Below the pieces are notes generated by a model. That model saw only the letters and a list, made by a program, of their open reading frames with translations, made no database searches and was not told the DNA's origin. A program made the translations under genes and the position numbers. Shown here one piece after another: positions 8,315 to 17,537 of a stretch of 64,000 nucleotides of DNA. Source of the stretch: an uncultured Porphyromonadaceae bacterium (lineage in GTDB: Bacteria; Bacteroidota; Bacteroidia; Bacteroidales; Muribaculaceae); contig CAMWNP010000002.1 in the NCBI GenBank assembly GCA_947175645.1, forward strand, positions 1 to 64,000. The letters are read 5' to 3'. The stretch's first letter is position 1; each line of letters starts with the position of its first letter.

Positions 8315-10519
8315 ATGAAAAAGGGACTCATTCTTTTAGGACTCATCCTGGCGGTATGTTTCGGCGCTCAGTCCGATACAAAGAAACTCAACCAAGGTTT
8401 CCTCAAAAAGGCAGCCAAAATGGTGTGGAATCAGAACCTGCCTCAGTTCAATCCTAATGCTGAACTGACCGATACGATATTTAGCGATGTGTCGGCTGCT
8501 AACATAGCGGTGTATTATTATTTCAGTGCTGACAGGCACGAAATGAACACTTTACGTGACGGACGAATACCGCCGAAGGAGTGGCGTCTGGGCGAAACGG
8601 AGGCAATTTTCCTGCGTCGTTACATGACTAAGATTCTTGATGAAAAGGCTTTGGAGGATTTGTCCACGTTCACGTTTGAGCCTTCCTCGCAGGAAAAAAT
8701 CGAACAGTTTCTGATAATGGAGGAGAACAATGCCTTCGGTGCAAGAATCTACAAGCCGGACGGTAGAGTTATAGATGTTGACATGAAACAGACCCTTACT
8801 GATGGCGACGGCAAGAAAGGAAAGAATGCTGTCAGCCACAAGATTGCCATACCCGGTCTGGAAGTAGGGGATGTCCTTGACTATTTCTTTTACACGGAGA
8901 GTTATTTTCTCGGTAATTCAGGTTGTTCCTACACCTGGAAAATCATGTCGGACTACCCCTCAAAATCATTCCTTGTAGAGGCGAAACTTGATCCCTCTCT
9001 TACCACCGTGGTAAGTGCCTACAACGGTATCAAGGCACCATACAGATTCAATGACCGCGAGGGCGACGTCTGCATGAAGTGGGATTCCGACAATCTCCCT
9101 GCACTGAAAGTTCCGACGTTCTCTCAGCCTGCGCGTCAGTTGCCCATCATGAGGATTGAGATCGCCGACAATATAAGTGAAATGTTCAATCACCCCAAAA
9201 GCCGGCGTTCACCAGGAGTGTTCTTCAATCCTCCGGTGAGATCCACATTGCCCGCCGTGGCCGAGCATTTCGCAACACGGAAGTGGGAAGGTGCCGACAT
9301 GTCGAAAGCAGCCGCCATAATGAAAGATTATCGCAAGGCTAACCCCGATGTCACCGATACAGAGATTGCTGATGCAACCTTCATGGCGACACGCTATGTC
9401 ACTTACCTTTCAAAAGACCTTTACACACCCTGGGATATGACCTCGTTCATGAAGGATCTGCTTGACAAGCAGGAAATTGAAAGTGTTTCTTATCTTGGAG
9501 TGACAAATCCGCGAACTGATATTGATGTAAATTATATTACCGGTTATTCCGATGGTACACCGGTGCTTAGTGTTGCCGGAAAGCACTATATCTTTACTTC
9601 AAATCTTGCGCTTGCCCCCGGAGAAATACCTCCCGGATTCTGTGGCGAGCCTTTCTTCAAGATGGCGGGAAAACGCAAAAGCCTTTATGATAACTTCTTT
9701 TATACAGAGGACAGACTTCCCAAGGAAACCGCAGCAATTAACAGTGCTGTCTTTGATGTGGATGTCACTATCGAGGACCCCGATGAATCTTGGGTGAAAC
9801 TGAGTTATGACGCCACGCGCAAAGGATACTTCAAATCGCTTGCCGGAGCAATTGCCGAGACATCCGACATGGTTGAAGCGTATGAGGAAAAACTGGGTAT
9901 TCCACAGAAGATATACATTGACACTAAGCGTGGCATAATACACAAAGGCAACCGATTTGACAAAGGTAAAATTGAGGAGGAGCAGAAGAAAAAACTTGAG
10001 GAAATCTACAAGAGCGACCTCGGGATAGAGAGCATGGATGTCGATTCGCTGGTGATTGACAATTTTGGTTTCAATGTTGAGTCGCCCGAGTTCCGCTATC
10101 ACATTGCCGGTAGGGTAGAGGATGTTCTCGCACCCGCAGGTGACGACGTACTCCTTAACGTAGGCAGGCTCGCACAGGTTGTTCAGGTTTCTGAAAAGGA
10201 GAGGAATGAGAAAAAACGTGATATCAGCATCTTCACCCCGGGTCCATACAACCGTAGGATAAACGTCAGGATAAGCGTACCTGAGGGATATACCGTTGAC
10301 AAAGATGCCCTGCAGTCATTAGCCAAACAGACAACCGGCCGCACCGGGGTGTTCATGTCTCAGGTTGATTACGATGATGAAAACGGTCAGATCAAACTTA
10401 CTCTCGTCAAGCGTAATCCGGCGATGGTCTACAATCCGTCACAGTGGGATGAGTTCAGGAAATTGCATGAAGATGCCGCTTCTTTCAATGATGCAAGCAT
10501 TGTGTTCCACAAGGAATAA
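8315..10519 (+). CDS. Secreted DUF3857-like protein with degenerate transglutaminase region
   Basis: This 734-residue protein has an N-terminal signal peptide (MKKGLILLGLILAVCFGAQS). It has the DUF3857-type arrangement: a long N-terminal beta domain with IPGLEVGDVLDYFFY at ~178-192, then a helical segment at ~345-440 where a transglutaminase core would sit. I see no Cys-His-Asp triad: the expected Cys context (GDCKG in the upstream gene) is absent. It is therefore probably non-catalytic, perhaps a binding partner of the 6463 product. It is the last gene of a two-gene operon and is convergent with folK. Confidence 0.65.
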   Translation: MKKGLILLGLILAVCFGAQSDTKKLNQGFLKKAAKMVWNQNLPQFNPNAELTDTIFSDVSAANIAVYYYFSADRHEMNTLRDGRIPPKEWRLGETEAIFLRRYMTKILDEKALEDLSTFTFEPSSQEKIEQFLIMEENNAFGARIYKPDGRVIDVDMKQTLTDGDGKKGKNAVSHKIAIPGLEVGDVLDYFFYTESYFLGNSGCSYTWKIMSDYPSKSFLVEAKLDPSLTTVVSAYNGIKAPYRFNDREGDVCMKWDSDNLPALKVPTFSQPARQLPIMRIEIADNISEMFNHPKSRRSPGVFFNPPVRSTLPAVAEHFATRKWEGADMSKAAAIMKDYRKANPDVTDTEIADATFMATRYVTYLSKDLYTPWDMTSFMKDLLDKQEIESVSYLGVTNPRTDIDVNYITGYSDGTPVLSVAGKHYIFTSNLALAPGEIPPGFCGEPFFKMAGKRKSLYDNFFYTEDRLPKETAAINSAVFDVDVTIEDPDESWVKLSYDATRKGYFKSLAGAIAETSDMVEAYEEKLGIPQKIYIDTKRGIIHKGNRFDKGKIEEEQKKKLEEIYKSDLGIESMDVDSLVIDNFGFNVESPEFRYHIAGRVEDVLAPAGDDVLLNVGRLAQVVQVSEKERNEKKRDISIFTPGPYNRRINVRISVPEGYTVDKDALQSLAKQTTGRTGVFMSQVDYDDENGQIKLTLVKRNPAMVYNPSQWDEFRKLHEDAASFNDASIVFHKE

Positions 10520-10520
10520 T

Positions 10521-10535
10521 TTAGACCCGGTCTAA
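10521..10535. terminator. Short palindrome between convergent genes (weak terminator candidate)
   Basis: TTAGACC (10521-10527) and GGTCTAA (10529-10535) flank one base. It lies in the 22-bp gap between two converging genes. It has no T tract. Together with the preceding bases it shares ATAATTTAGACCCGGT with the left end of the dispersed repeat at 60083-60098, so it may be a repeat remnant instead. Confidence 0.4.
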
Positions 10536-10541
10536 GATAGC

Positions 10542-10931
10542 CTATATCCGGAAAATCTCATCATATCCCCGCAGGAAATAACTGCGTGTCATTTCCTGCG
10601 GACGGAGTAAAACGTCATCGAAGAGAACAAGATCAAGGTCTATTGGAACAATACCGAAGAGTTTCATCTGAGGTGTTCTGCCGTTATCTGCCTCATACTT
10701 TTTCAGTATGGTCTCCAATTCTTCACGTAGCATTGGCGTAAGGCCGTAGAACACCGCGTTGGCATAGGTGTAGTTGATTTTCTGTGCGCACTTACCCTCA
10801 GGTTGGGAATAATAGATTGACGATCGTTTTCCGGATATGGTGAATCCTCCCAGCCATTGAAGGGCTTCTGCAACCCGTTGCCACTTGTCGGGGGTGTTGC
10901 TTCCTATGCTCACAATCATTGAATGCATCAC
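10542..10931 (-). CDS. folK: 2-amino-4-hydroxy-6-hydroxymethyldihydropteridine pyrophosphokinase-like (HPPK)
   Basis: This ~129-residue protein resembles HPPK, which moves pyrophosphate from ATP to hydroxymethyl-dihydropterin in folate synthesis. The N-terminal VSIGSN and the PIDLDLVLFDD segment (~96-106, the family's Asp-x-Asp metal site) are visible. It is shorter than E. coli FolK (~159), as in many Bacteroidetes. The first possible codon is GTG at 10931, overlapping the tex stop as GTGA. ATG codons at 10928 and 10919 are alternatives, and MIVSIGSN from the last one fits the family best. It is the last gene of the operon that begins at 15474. Confidence 0.75.
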   Translation of the reverse strand: MMHSMIVSIGSNTPDKWQRVAEALQWLGGFTISGKRSSIYYSQPEGKCAQKINYTYANAVFYGLTPMLREELETILKKYEADNGRTPQMKLFGIVPIDLDLVLFDDVLLRPQEMTRSYFLRGYDEIFRI

Positions 10932-13057
10932 TTCAACCCTTTCATTGTAAGTGCTATACGTTTACGGTTCAGGTCAACCTCAAGGACTTTCACCGTTACG
11001 TGCTGGTGAATGTGCAGAACATCACGGGGTGACTTTACGCGGCTGTCCGACACCTGTGACACATGAATCAGACCGTTCTGCTTTATTCCTATGTCCACGA
11101 ATGCACCGAAGTCTGCCAGGTTATTTACTATACCTTTGAGAATCATCCCCTCATGAAGATCTTCTATTGATTTCACATTGGGGTCAAATTCAAGGACTTC
11201 CGCCTTTTTGCGTGGATCATGTCCGGGCTTTTCCAGTTCTTTCACGATGTCCGTGAGCGTGGGAAGCCCAACCGTGTCAGAAATATACCTGTTCAAATCA
11301 ATACGGCCTATAAGGTCCTTGTTTGATACCAGTTCTGACACTGTGCATCCCAAATCTTTGGCCATCTGACTGACAATATGGTAACTCTCCGGGTGTACCG
11401 AAGTGTTGTCAAGGGGATTCTCCCCGTCAGGTATACGCAGGAATCCCGCCGCCTGCTCGTAGGCTTTGTCGCCGAGCCGTGGCACTTTTTTCAGATCGCT
11501 GCGGCGTTTGAAATCACCGTTTTCATGGCGGTAACTTATTATGTTGTCTGCCAGAGCGGGACCTATTCCTGACACGTAAGCCAGCAACTGGCTCGATGCA
11601 GTGTTCACGTTCACTCCCACACGGTTCACGCAGTTGGTAACCGTGTTGTCAAGCGAGCGTTTCAGCAACACCTGGTCAACATCATGCTGATACTGACCAA
11701 CACCTATTGATTTGGGATCTATCTTTACAAGTTCTGACAGAGGGTCGATAAGCCTCCGGCCTATACTTACCGCACCGCGTACCGTCACGTCATAGTCCGG
11801 AAACTCATCACGTGCAACTTTTGATGCCGAGTAGATGCTGGCTCCGTTTTCACTGACCACATAAACCTCCACATTCCTCGGAAAGCGTATCGACTTCAGG
11901 AATTCTTCGGTTTCGCGCGACGCCGTGCCGTTGCCTAAGGCAATGGCATCTATCTTGTAGACCTCCACAATGTTTGAGACACGTCGTGCTGCACCTGTCC
12001 GGTCATTGGTGGGTGGAGTGGGGAAGATGATGTCGTTATGGAGAAGAAAACCTTGTTTGTCAAGGCAGACAATTTTGCACCCTGTCCGGTATCCGGGATC
12101 TATTGCCATTACTCTTTTACCACGCAGAGGTGGAGCCATCAGGAGTTGCTCTACATTGTCGGCAAAAGCGCTGATAGCCATTGAGTCGGCCTGGCGGCGT
12201 GCTTCGGCGGCGGCTTCGTTTTCCATTGCCGGACGGAGCAGCCGTTTATATGAGTCTGTTACAGCCTCGGTAATCAAAGCATGTGATTCCGGAGTACACT
12301 CCTTGCGGATGATGTTTCCGCACAATCGTTCCACAGCCTTGTCATCGTCAATTTTTATGGTAACTTTCAGTATGCCCTCGGCCTGCCCCCGCCTCATAGC
12401 CAGATAGCGGTGAGAGGAACATCGTTTCAACGGCTCGCTCCAGTTGAAATATGAGCGGTATTTTTCACCTTCCGTCTCTTTTCCTTTCACTACGGATGAC
12501 TCTATGATAGCCTCACGGTTGTAGCGGTTGCGCAGCAGGTTGCGGTTTCTGGCGTTCTCGCTGACCCATTCGGCGATAATATCCTGGGCACCCTTTAGGG
12601 CCTCGTCGGCCGAGCGGACATTTTCATTGATGAACCGTGATCCTGTTTTGCGCAGGTCCTGGCTGTTCTGTGCCATGATGATCTTTGCCAGTGGTTCAAG
12701 TCCGTTTTCACGGGCTATGGCCGCACGGGTTCTCCTTTTAGGCTTGAAAGGGAGGTAAAGATCCTCGAGTTCATTGGCTTCGGTGATAGCGTCGATCTGC
12801 GCCATCATTTCGGCAGTCATGGCGTTCTGGGCGGAGATTGTTTCTATGACTGTTTGTTTGCGTCGGTCAAGTTCACGCAGTGAATCGTAGAGTTGCGAGA
12901 TATTGAATATCTGCACCTCGTCAAATCCTCCTGTGGCTTCTTTACGGTAGCGGCTTATGAAAGGTATGGTCGCACCCTGGTCAAGCAGGGATATGGTGGC
13001 GGATATTCCACGGTGTGACAGCCCCGTTTTACTGCAGATGGTTAGAGCGTAGTCCAT
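10928..13057 (-). CDS. tex: Tex-family RNA-binding transcription accessory protein
   Basis: This 709-residue protein has the full Tex architecture. An N-terminal helical Tex domain contains the family signature GATIPFISRYRKEATGGFDE (~29-48). A YqgF/RNase H-like domain starts at VMAIDPGYRTGCK (~310-440). Helix-hairpin-helix segments lie around LAYVSGIGPALADNI (~495). A C-terminal S1 RNA-binding domain (~635-705) contains ADFGAFVDIGIKQNGLIHVS. It is a cytoplasmic nucleic-acid binding protein linked to transcription elongation or RNA turnover. It lies 14 bp after the metallophosphoesterase gene. Confidence 0.92.
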   Translation of the reverse strand: MDYALTICSKTGLSHRGISATISLLDQGATIPFISRYRKEATGGFDEVQIFNISQLYDSLRELDRRKQTVIETISAQNAMTAEMMAQIDAITEANELEDLYLPFKPKRRTRAAIARENGLEPLAKIIMAQNSQDLRKTGSRFINENVRSADEALKGAQDIIAEWVSENARNRNLLRNRYNREAIIESSVVKGKETEGEKYRSYFNWSEPLKRCSSHRYLAMRRGQAEGILKVTIKIDDDKAVERLCGNIIRKECTPESHALITEAVTDSYKRLLRPAMENEAAAEARRQADSMAISAFADNVEQLLMAPPLRGKRVMAIDPGYRTGCKIVCLDKQGFLLHNDIIFPTPPTNDRTGAARRVSNIVEVYKIDAIALGNGTASRETEEFLKSIRFPRNVEVYVVSENGASIYSASKVARDEFPDYDVTVRGAVSIGRRLIDPLSELVKIDPKSIGVGQYQHDVDQVLLKRSLDNTVTNCVNRVGVNVNTASSQLLAYVSGIGPALADNIISYRHENGDFKRRSDLKKVPRLGDKAYEQAAGFLRIPDGENPLDNTSVHPESYHIVSQMAKDLGCTVSELVSNKDLIGRIDLNRYISDTVGLPTLTDIVKELEKPGHDPRKKAEVLEFDPNVKSIEDLHEGMILKGIVNNLADFGAFVDIGIKQNGLIHVSQVSDSRVKSPRDVLHIHQHVTVKVLEVDLNRKRIALTMKGLK

Positions 13058-13071
13058 TGCCGGTTACCTTC

Positions 13072-14268
13072 TCATTTACCTTTTGTCAGTTTGAAAATGG
13101 TAATTTCCGGTGTGGCGCCTATTCGTGCTGGGAAACCGACGGTACCGATGCCAATATTCACATATAAGCGGTTGTTGGTCACTCCCCCGTCATCATAGAG
13201 CCCTCCCCAGTATTTATAGCGGAGACGCGCCGGAGAGAGTCCACCCATAGCGAACTGCATGGCATGGGTGTGTCCTGACAGGGTGAGCGGTATGTTCACG
13301 TCGGGATTCCTGCGGATGTCGGCCTGCCAGTGAGCGGGATTGTGAGACAGAAGAATCTTCACCACGGAATCATTCAGCGTAGGATAGGCTTTGTTCAGGT
13401 CGCCGTAACTGTGGAAAGGTGGGTCGCCGATGTTTTCAACACCGATGATGGCTATTGAGTCCTCGCCGCGGTGTATGAATTCGGTTTCGTTAAGAAGAAG
13501 TTTCCATCCCATTTCCCTCTGGCATTTAATCATACGGTCAAGGTTCGCCTGTTTGTCAGCCTCTGATTTCCATGATGCATAGTCGCCGTAGTCATGATTG
13601 CCGAGTACGGATATCACACCGTCAGGGGCGGTTAATTTGCTCAGGGATTCCATGAACGGGATAAGTTCCGAGGTCTTGCGGTTGACAATGTCACCGGTGA
13701 ACACAATCATTTCCGGTTCTAAGAAGTTGATCTCATCCACAAGTTGTTTTACGAAAGTTGTGTCTTTCCCGTATGACCCCACGTGAAGGTCGGAAATTTG
13801 AACGATTGTATAGTTTTCGAAACTTTTTGGCAAATCGGGAATTTCAATATCCACGATCTTTACGTCAAGATTGTAACGGTTTAAGAGGGCGCCCCACCAC
13901 ATAGAAATAAAAATTAGAAGCGCTGCACCTGCTCCCGCGCGTGTCAGCCATTTCAGACGCCGGCGCTTGAAGAGCACGGGGATCCGCGCTATAAGGTCAA
14001 TGATAACAAATAATATCTTGGGAATATAAACGGAAAGATAAGCATACAGAAGCCACATTATCGTCAGCAACTGACCGTCGGTTCCGGAGCGACGTGGCAT
14101 CAACAATGCCACTCCGATCGCTATGAAGAGAAGTGCCGCCAGACTGATGTGGATTATGTTCCACTTTCTGCTTTCCTTAAGCCGTTTGCGGATGACGCGG
14201 AAGATATACCCGTCAACAAGTATATCCACCACAAGGAAGAATAGCATTATGGAAAGTGGAATACGCAT
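13072..14268 (-). CDS. Membrane-anchored metallophosphoesterase (YkuE/YaeI-like)
   Basis: This 398-residue protein has about four N-terminal membrane helices (~1-140) followed by a calcineurin-like phosphoesterase domain. The metal-binding motifs appear in order: SDLHVGS, FTGDIVN, LGNHDYGD, LLSHNP and SGHTHAMQF. Relatives remove phosphate groups from lipid or nucleotide substrates at the membrane; the substrate here cannot be read from the sequence. It sits 6 bp downstream of an acyltransferase, so a lipid-related role is a reasonable inference. Confidence 0.8.
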   Translation of the reverse strand: MRIPLSIMLFFLVVDILVDGYIFRVIRKRLKESRKWNIIHISLAALLFIAIGVALLMPRRSGTDGQLLTIMWLLYAYLSVYIPKILFVIIDLIARIPVLFKRRRLKWLTRAGAGAALLIFISMWWGALLNRYNLDVKIVDIEIPDLPKSFENYTIVQISDLHVGSYGKDTTFVKQLVDEINFLEPEMIVFTGDIVNRKTSELIPFMESLSKLTAPDGVISVLGNHDYGDYASWKSEADKQANLDRMIKCQREMGWKLLLNETEFIHRGEDSIAIIGVENIGDPPFHSYGDLNKAYPTLNDSVVKILLSHNPAHWQADIRRNPDVNIPLTLSGHTHAMQFAMGGLSPARLRYKYWGGLYDDGGVTNNRLYVNIGIGTVGFPARIGATPEITIFKLTKGK

Positions 14269-14274
14269 AGGCTA

Positions 14275-15474
14275 TTATCCTTCCGGTTCGAGTGCTATAA
14301 GTTTGTTTTTCAGTGGATTAGCATACATTCCATAGACTGCTTCAAGCATGAATTCATATTCTTCGGCAGTGATTTCCGGAACATTCACCTTGCTCAGTTG
14401 AGAGTTGATGTAGTCATCCACTTCTCTTATCTGTTCAGGAGTGTAGTGCCCGGAAAAGCGTTCAGAGTGGTTGATATGGTCGTATGCGATATAATTGATA
14501 GGGTAGAGCATGTAACCTGAGTGTATTTCACGGTCGATTAAACGGGCCGCTTCTGCAGCAACCACGTTGCGGTCAGCATCCGCGGGAAGGTTTACCAGCC
14601 GTGAGTTGATGCAACTGCCCAGCGTGTAATGGACATGACCCTTGAATCCCATAAGTCCGGTTTCCATGCTCAACAGGTCGTCATGCTGGCTTTTCTTGAA
14701 GTTGGGATCCCGACGGCGAAGTAAAAATTCACGAGCCTTCAGGTAATCATTAGGATCATATTCATAAGAGATGGCGCACGGAAGCAGATTCACTGCCTCT
14801 ATATTGGCGCGTGCTGATTGCTCACCTGCCAGACTGAGCATTTTTATGAGGCTCTCCTGAGTCTTGTCATTGGAGTCCTTGGCACGTCCTTCGCGCTGCG
14901 CTATCCAGATTGTCTCATGTTTTGTTGTTATGCAGTAGTGGATATATGCTGATAACTGCTTGGCGGCAACCAGTGATTCCTTAACACCGAGATTGCGCTT
15001 CACAATAAAACTCTTGTTTATCCTGACAAGGTCATTAATCCAGTCGTAGATCAGCAGATTGTCCCCTATGGCTATCTCTGTTGTCGGAAAACCGTTGACG
15101 AGCAGATTCATGTTAAGGAAAGATGCGTCCAGAACAATGTCACGGTGGTTGGTGATGATTGTGTAATTCTGGCGCTTGTCATAGTTCTGCAGTCCGCTGA
15201 TGCTCACGCCCGAAGTGGTTTTGTCGGCGAGTTTGCGTAGAAACGGAAACATCACCATGCGCTGGAATTCCTCGCTGTCCTTAACCTCTTCCAACTGCTT
15301 GCAGAAAAGGCCGAAATCTACATTCGGCATTACGTAGCGCAAGGCGTGTTCAAACCCCGGCTCTTTTGTGAGTTCAAGTAGTTTTGTCTTGAACTCTTCA
15401 TTCTCATAAGGGGCGATATCTTTAAATTCGTCTGGTGTCATTTCTTTGAAAATGTACTGATACGTGAATAACAT
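14275..15474 (-). CDS. PlsC-like acyltransferase family protein
   Basis: This 399-residue protein has an acyltransferase core: TNHRDIVLDASFL (~115-127) as the catalytic His block and AQREGRAKDSND (~190) as a later substrate block. The spacing is H-x5-D (HRDIVLD), not the classical H-x4-D. The acyltransferase at 62443 also has x5 (HPLGALD), so this seems to be a sub-family trait. It has no obvious signal peptide. It probably acylates a glycerol-phosphate or related lipid at the inner membrane. It is the first gene of the operon to folK, with a -7 box 25 bp upstream. Confidence 0.7.
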   Translation of the reverse strand: MLFTYQYIFKEMTPDEFKDIAPYENEEFKTKLLELTKEPGFEHALRYVMPNVDFGLFCKQLEEVKDSEEFQRMVMFPFLRKLADKTTSGVSISGLQNYDKRQNYTIITNHRDIVLDASFLNMNLLVNGFPTTEIAIGDNLLIYDWINDLVRINKSFIVKRNLGVKESLVAAKQLSAYIHYCITTKHETIWIAQREGRAKDSNDKTQESLIKMLSLAGEQSARANIEAVNLLPCAISYEYDPNDYLKAREFLLRRRDPNFKKSQHDDLLSMETGLMGFKGHVHYTLGSCINSRLVNLPADADRNVVAAEAARLIDREIHSGYMLYPINYIAYDHINHSERFSGHYTPEQIREVDDYINSQLSKVNVPEITAEEYEFMLEAVYGMYANPLKNKLIALEPEG

Positions 15475-15498
15475 CCTCGGCGAGGGTGTTTGGGACTA

Positions 15499-15506
15499 CA
15501 AAGTTA
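15499..15506 (-). promoter_or_regulatory. -7 promoter box for the acyltransferase-folK operon
   Basis: It reads TAACTTTG on the minus strand. The predicted start is near 15494, about 20 nt before the ATG at 15474. No clear -33 TTTG is seen. Confidence 0.6.
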
Positions 15507-15964
15507 ATAAAATTACAATTAATATGTAATTAAAGTTCCCTGTTTAAATTTGTATTGTAATTATTTTGATTTTTTAACTAAACGAAAGAGTTGATTTATG
15601 GTCTTCCATGATGTTGTGCGGTATTGCAATGAACTATTGTTCTGAAAGATTCATAAAGTTTTTAAGTTAAACTTTGTTTACCGCAAGTGTTACAAACTAT
15701 TCTTTCGTAAATCCCTGAATATTATGTCCCGACAGTGATTTTTCTTAGTTAATGGTTTGATATTTAGATTATTGAGGGGCGTTATGTTATTGATACTCAT
15801 TTTAAAGGTAAACACTTGTCTGTTAACATTTTTTTTGCGGGAACGTATTAAATAATCTGACACACTTTGTGAATTTAGAAAGATAATTATAATTTTGTGG
15901 CTGAAAATATGGTTTAAAGGGGAATTATTCCCTTTTGGTTGCTGCCTTATTTATAAAAAATTAG

Positions 15965-15972
15965 TATCTTTG
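15965..15972 (+). promoter_or_regulatory. -7 promoter box for the DUF6242 gene
   Basis: TATCTTTG matches TAnnTTTG. The predicted start near 15978 lies downstream of the longer in-frame start at 15895, so it decides for the ATG at 16012. Confidence 0.65.
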
Positions 15973-16011
15973 CATCTTGAAACAAAGAAAACAGACTGTT
16001 TACATCTTCTT

Positions 16012-17517
16012 ATGATTAAGAAACTTGCTATATTCTGCTTAGTTGCTGTGGGCTTGGTGATGGCTTCATGCAATGAAAAATCCGGCGAGGATAACTCCAT
16101 TTATGTGCTCTCAAGCGTAGCCGTACGTTCGTTCTCTCTCGCTTCAAACGATAAGGTTCTGAATAATCTTGACTCCGTATATTTCTCCGTGGATCTGATG
16201 AATGCGAAGATTTTTAACGCGGACTCACTCCCTATTCATACAAGAATCAACCGTCTGGTAGTCAATATTTCTACGGTGGGTTCATCTGTGGCCGAACTGA
16301 CTTTCCGTAAGGATAACGATCGCGATACAACCGTGAACTACCTTGAAAATTCCACTGACAGCATCAATTTCGCAAACGGACCGGTGAAACTCCATCTGGT
16401 TTCACTCGACGGTTCGGTTAGCCGTGATTACGAAATTAAAGTCAACGTACATAAGATGAAGCCCGACTCGCTTTATTGGAACCGTCACAGCCGTCGGAAC
16501 CTGCCTTCGTCGTTCAGGATTCCCTATGAGCAGAAAACGGTTAGATTCGGCAAGCAGATTCTTACACTGACTTCAAACGGCTCAGGAGATTATTGCATGG
16601 CTTATCAGACCGACCCCGCTGCAGGTGCTGACCGCGAGGTGTCAATCTCTTTCGGGTTCACTCCTGACGTTACTTCATTCTCGTCAACTGATGACATGCT
16701 GTACGTTCTTGACAATGAAGGGAATCTATACTCCAGCACTGACGGTGAGTCATGGCAGTCTGCGGACTCCGGATGGTTTGCTCTGCTTGGTGGTCTTGAG
16801 AACGAACTGCTTGGTGTGAAACGTTCAGGTAATGACTACTTCACCTGTGGCTATCCATCCATGAAAAAAGCACCGGCACCTGAATCCTTCCCCGTCAAAG
16901 GCGCAAGCCAACTTGTGACTTATGCTACGGAATGGTCAAAATACCCCGTCAGCGTTATGGTAGGTGGCGCCGATAAAGATGGAAAACTTAACGGATATAC
17001 CTGGTGCTATAATAATGGTCAATGGGCTGTAGTTTCAAAGAAACCCATAACACCCGCTGAAGGCTACTCCCTATTCGCTTATGATTACGTACGGACCGAT
17101 ACTGTCAACTGGAGCCCTGTTTCCAACCCGGTGATTATTGCTGTAGGGGGAATGACCGCTGACAGATCGTTCAACCGTGAGACTTTCATGTCATACGACC
17201 TGGGTTATAACTGGTTCAAGGCTCCTTCGCTGATGAAACTCCCGGATTATATACCTGGAATGCGTGATGCTCAGTGTATGGTGGTCAATGGCGAGGTTAA
17301 ATCCCGTGGTGCCGATGCGTGGGAGCAGTTCCCCTCAGCACCCCTTCCCTGGTGGCTGATTATTGATTCCGGTGTTGACTCCAGGGCCATAGCACCCATT
17401 ACTCAGTGGGAAGTCCCTTATATATATATGTATGGAGGTTATAACGAGAACGGCGCACTTTATAACACGGTGTGGCGTGGCGTAATCAACCGCTTGTCGT
17501 TTAAACCTATACAGTAA
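16012..17517 (+). CDS. DUF6242-type lipoprotein with propeller-like repeats
   Basis: This 501-residue protein reads from the ATG at 16012. That start gives a clean lipoprotein signal (MIKKLAIFCLVAVGLVMASC, lipid Cys at 20) followed by the acidic stretch NEKSGED. The N-terminal ~150 residues form a beta domain. The rest has recurring GG and Trp/Tyr turns (SSTDGESWQSAD, VMVGGADKDGKLNGYTW, YMYGGYNENGALYNTVW), typical of BNR/Kelch-like propellers and of the Bacteroidales DUF6242 family. An open frame extends to 15895 but crosses the promoter. The function is unknown. It lies 20 bp upstream of the DUF6089 gene and leads the bamA block. Confidence 0.72.
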   Translation: MIKKLAIFCLVAVGLVMASCNEKSGEDNSIYVLSSVAVRSFSLASNDKVLNNLDSVYFSVDLMNAKIFNADSLPIHTRINRLVVNISTVGSSVAELTFRKDNDRDTTVNYLENSTDSINFANGPVKLHLVSLDGSVSRDYEIKVNVHKMKPDSLYWNRHSRRNLPSSFRIPYEQKTVRFGKQILTLTSNGSGDYCMAYQTDPAAGADREVSISFGFTPDVTSFSSTDDMLYVLDNEGNLYSSTDGESWQSADSGWFALLGGLENELLGVKRSGNDYFTCGYPSMKKAPAPESFPVKGASQLVTYATEWSKYPVSVMVGGADKDGKLNGYTWCYNNGQWAVVSKKPITPAEGYSLFAYDYVRTDTVNWSPVSNPVIIAVGGMTADRSFNRETFMSYDLGYNWFKAPSLMKLPDYIPGMRDAQCMVVNGEVKSRGADAWEQFPSAPLPWWLIIDSGVDSRAIAPITQWEVPYIYMYGGYNENGALYNTVWRGVINRLSFKPIQ

Positions 17518-17537
17518 ACAATTCGAAGACCAAAGCC

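Larger units (their letters stand above)
15475..16011. other. 537-bp AT-rich intergenic region between divergent genes
   Basis: It holds the minus-strand box at 15499 and the plus-strand box at 15965. The rest is very AT-rich with no ORF, hairpin or RNA that I can support. Its length for only two promoters leaves room for regulator binding sites, but none is recognisable. Confidence 0.7.

Noticed and set aside
11970..12407. 145-codon plus-strand ORF within tex
   Set aside because: It is antisense to the conserved Tex YqgF region, and its composition (Arg/Ser/Ala-rich) is typical of an antisense shadow.
15895..16011. N-terminal extension of the DUF6242 gene to 15895
   Set aside because: The promoter box at 15965-15972 lies inside it, and the ATG at 16012 gives a perfect lipoprotein signal peptide.
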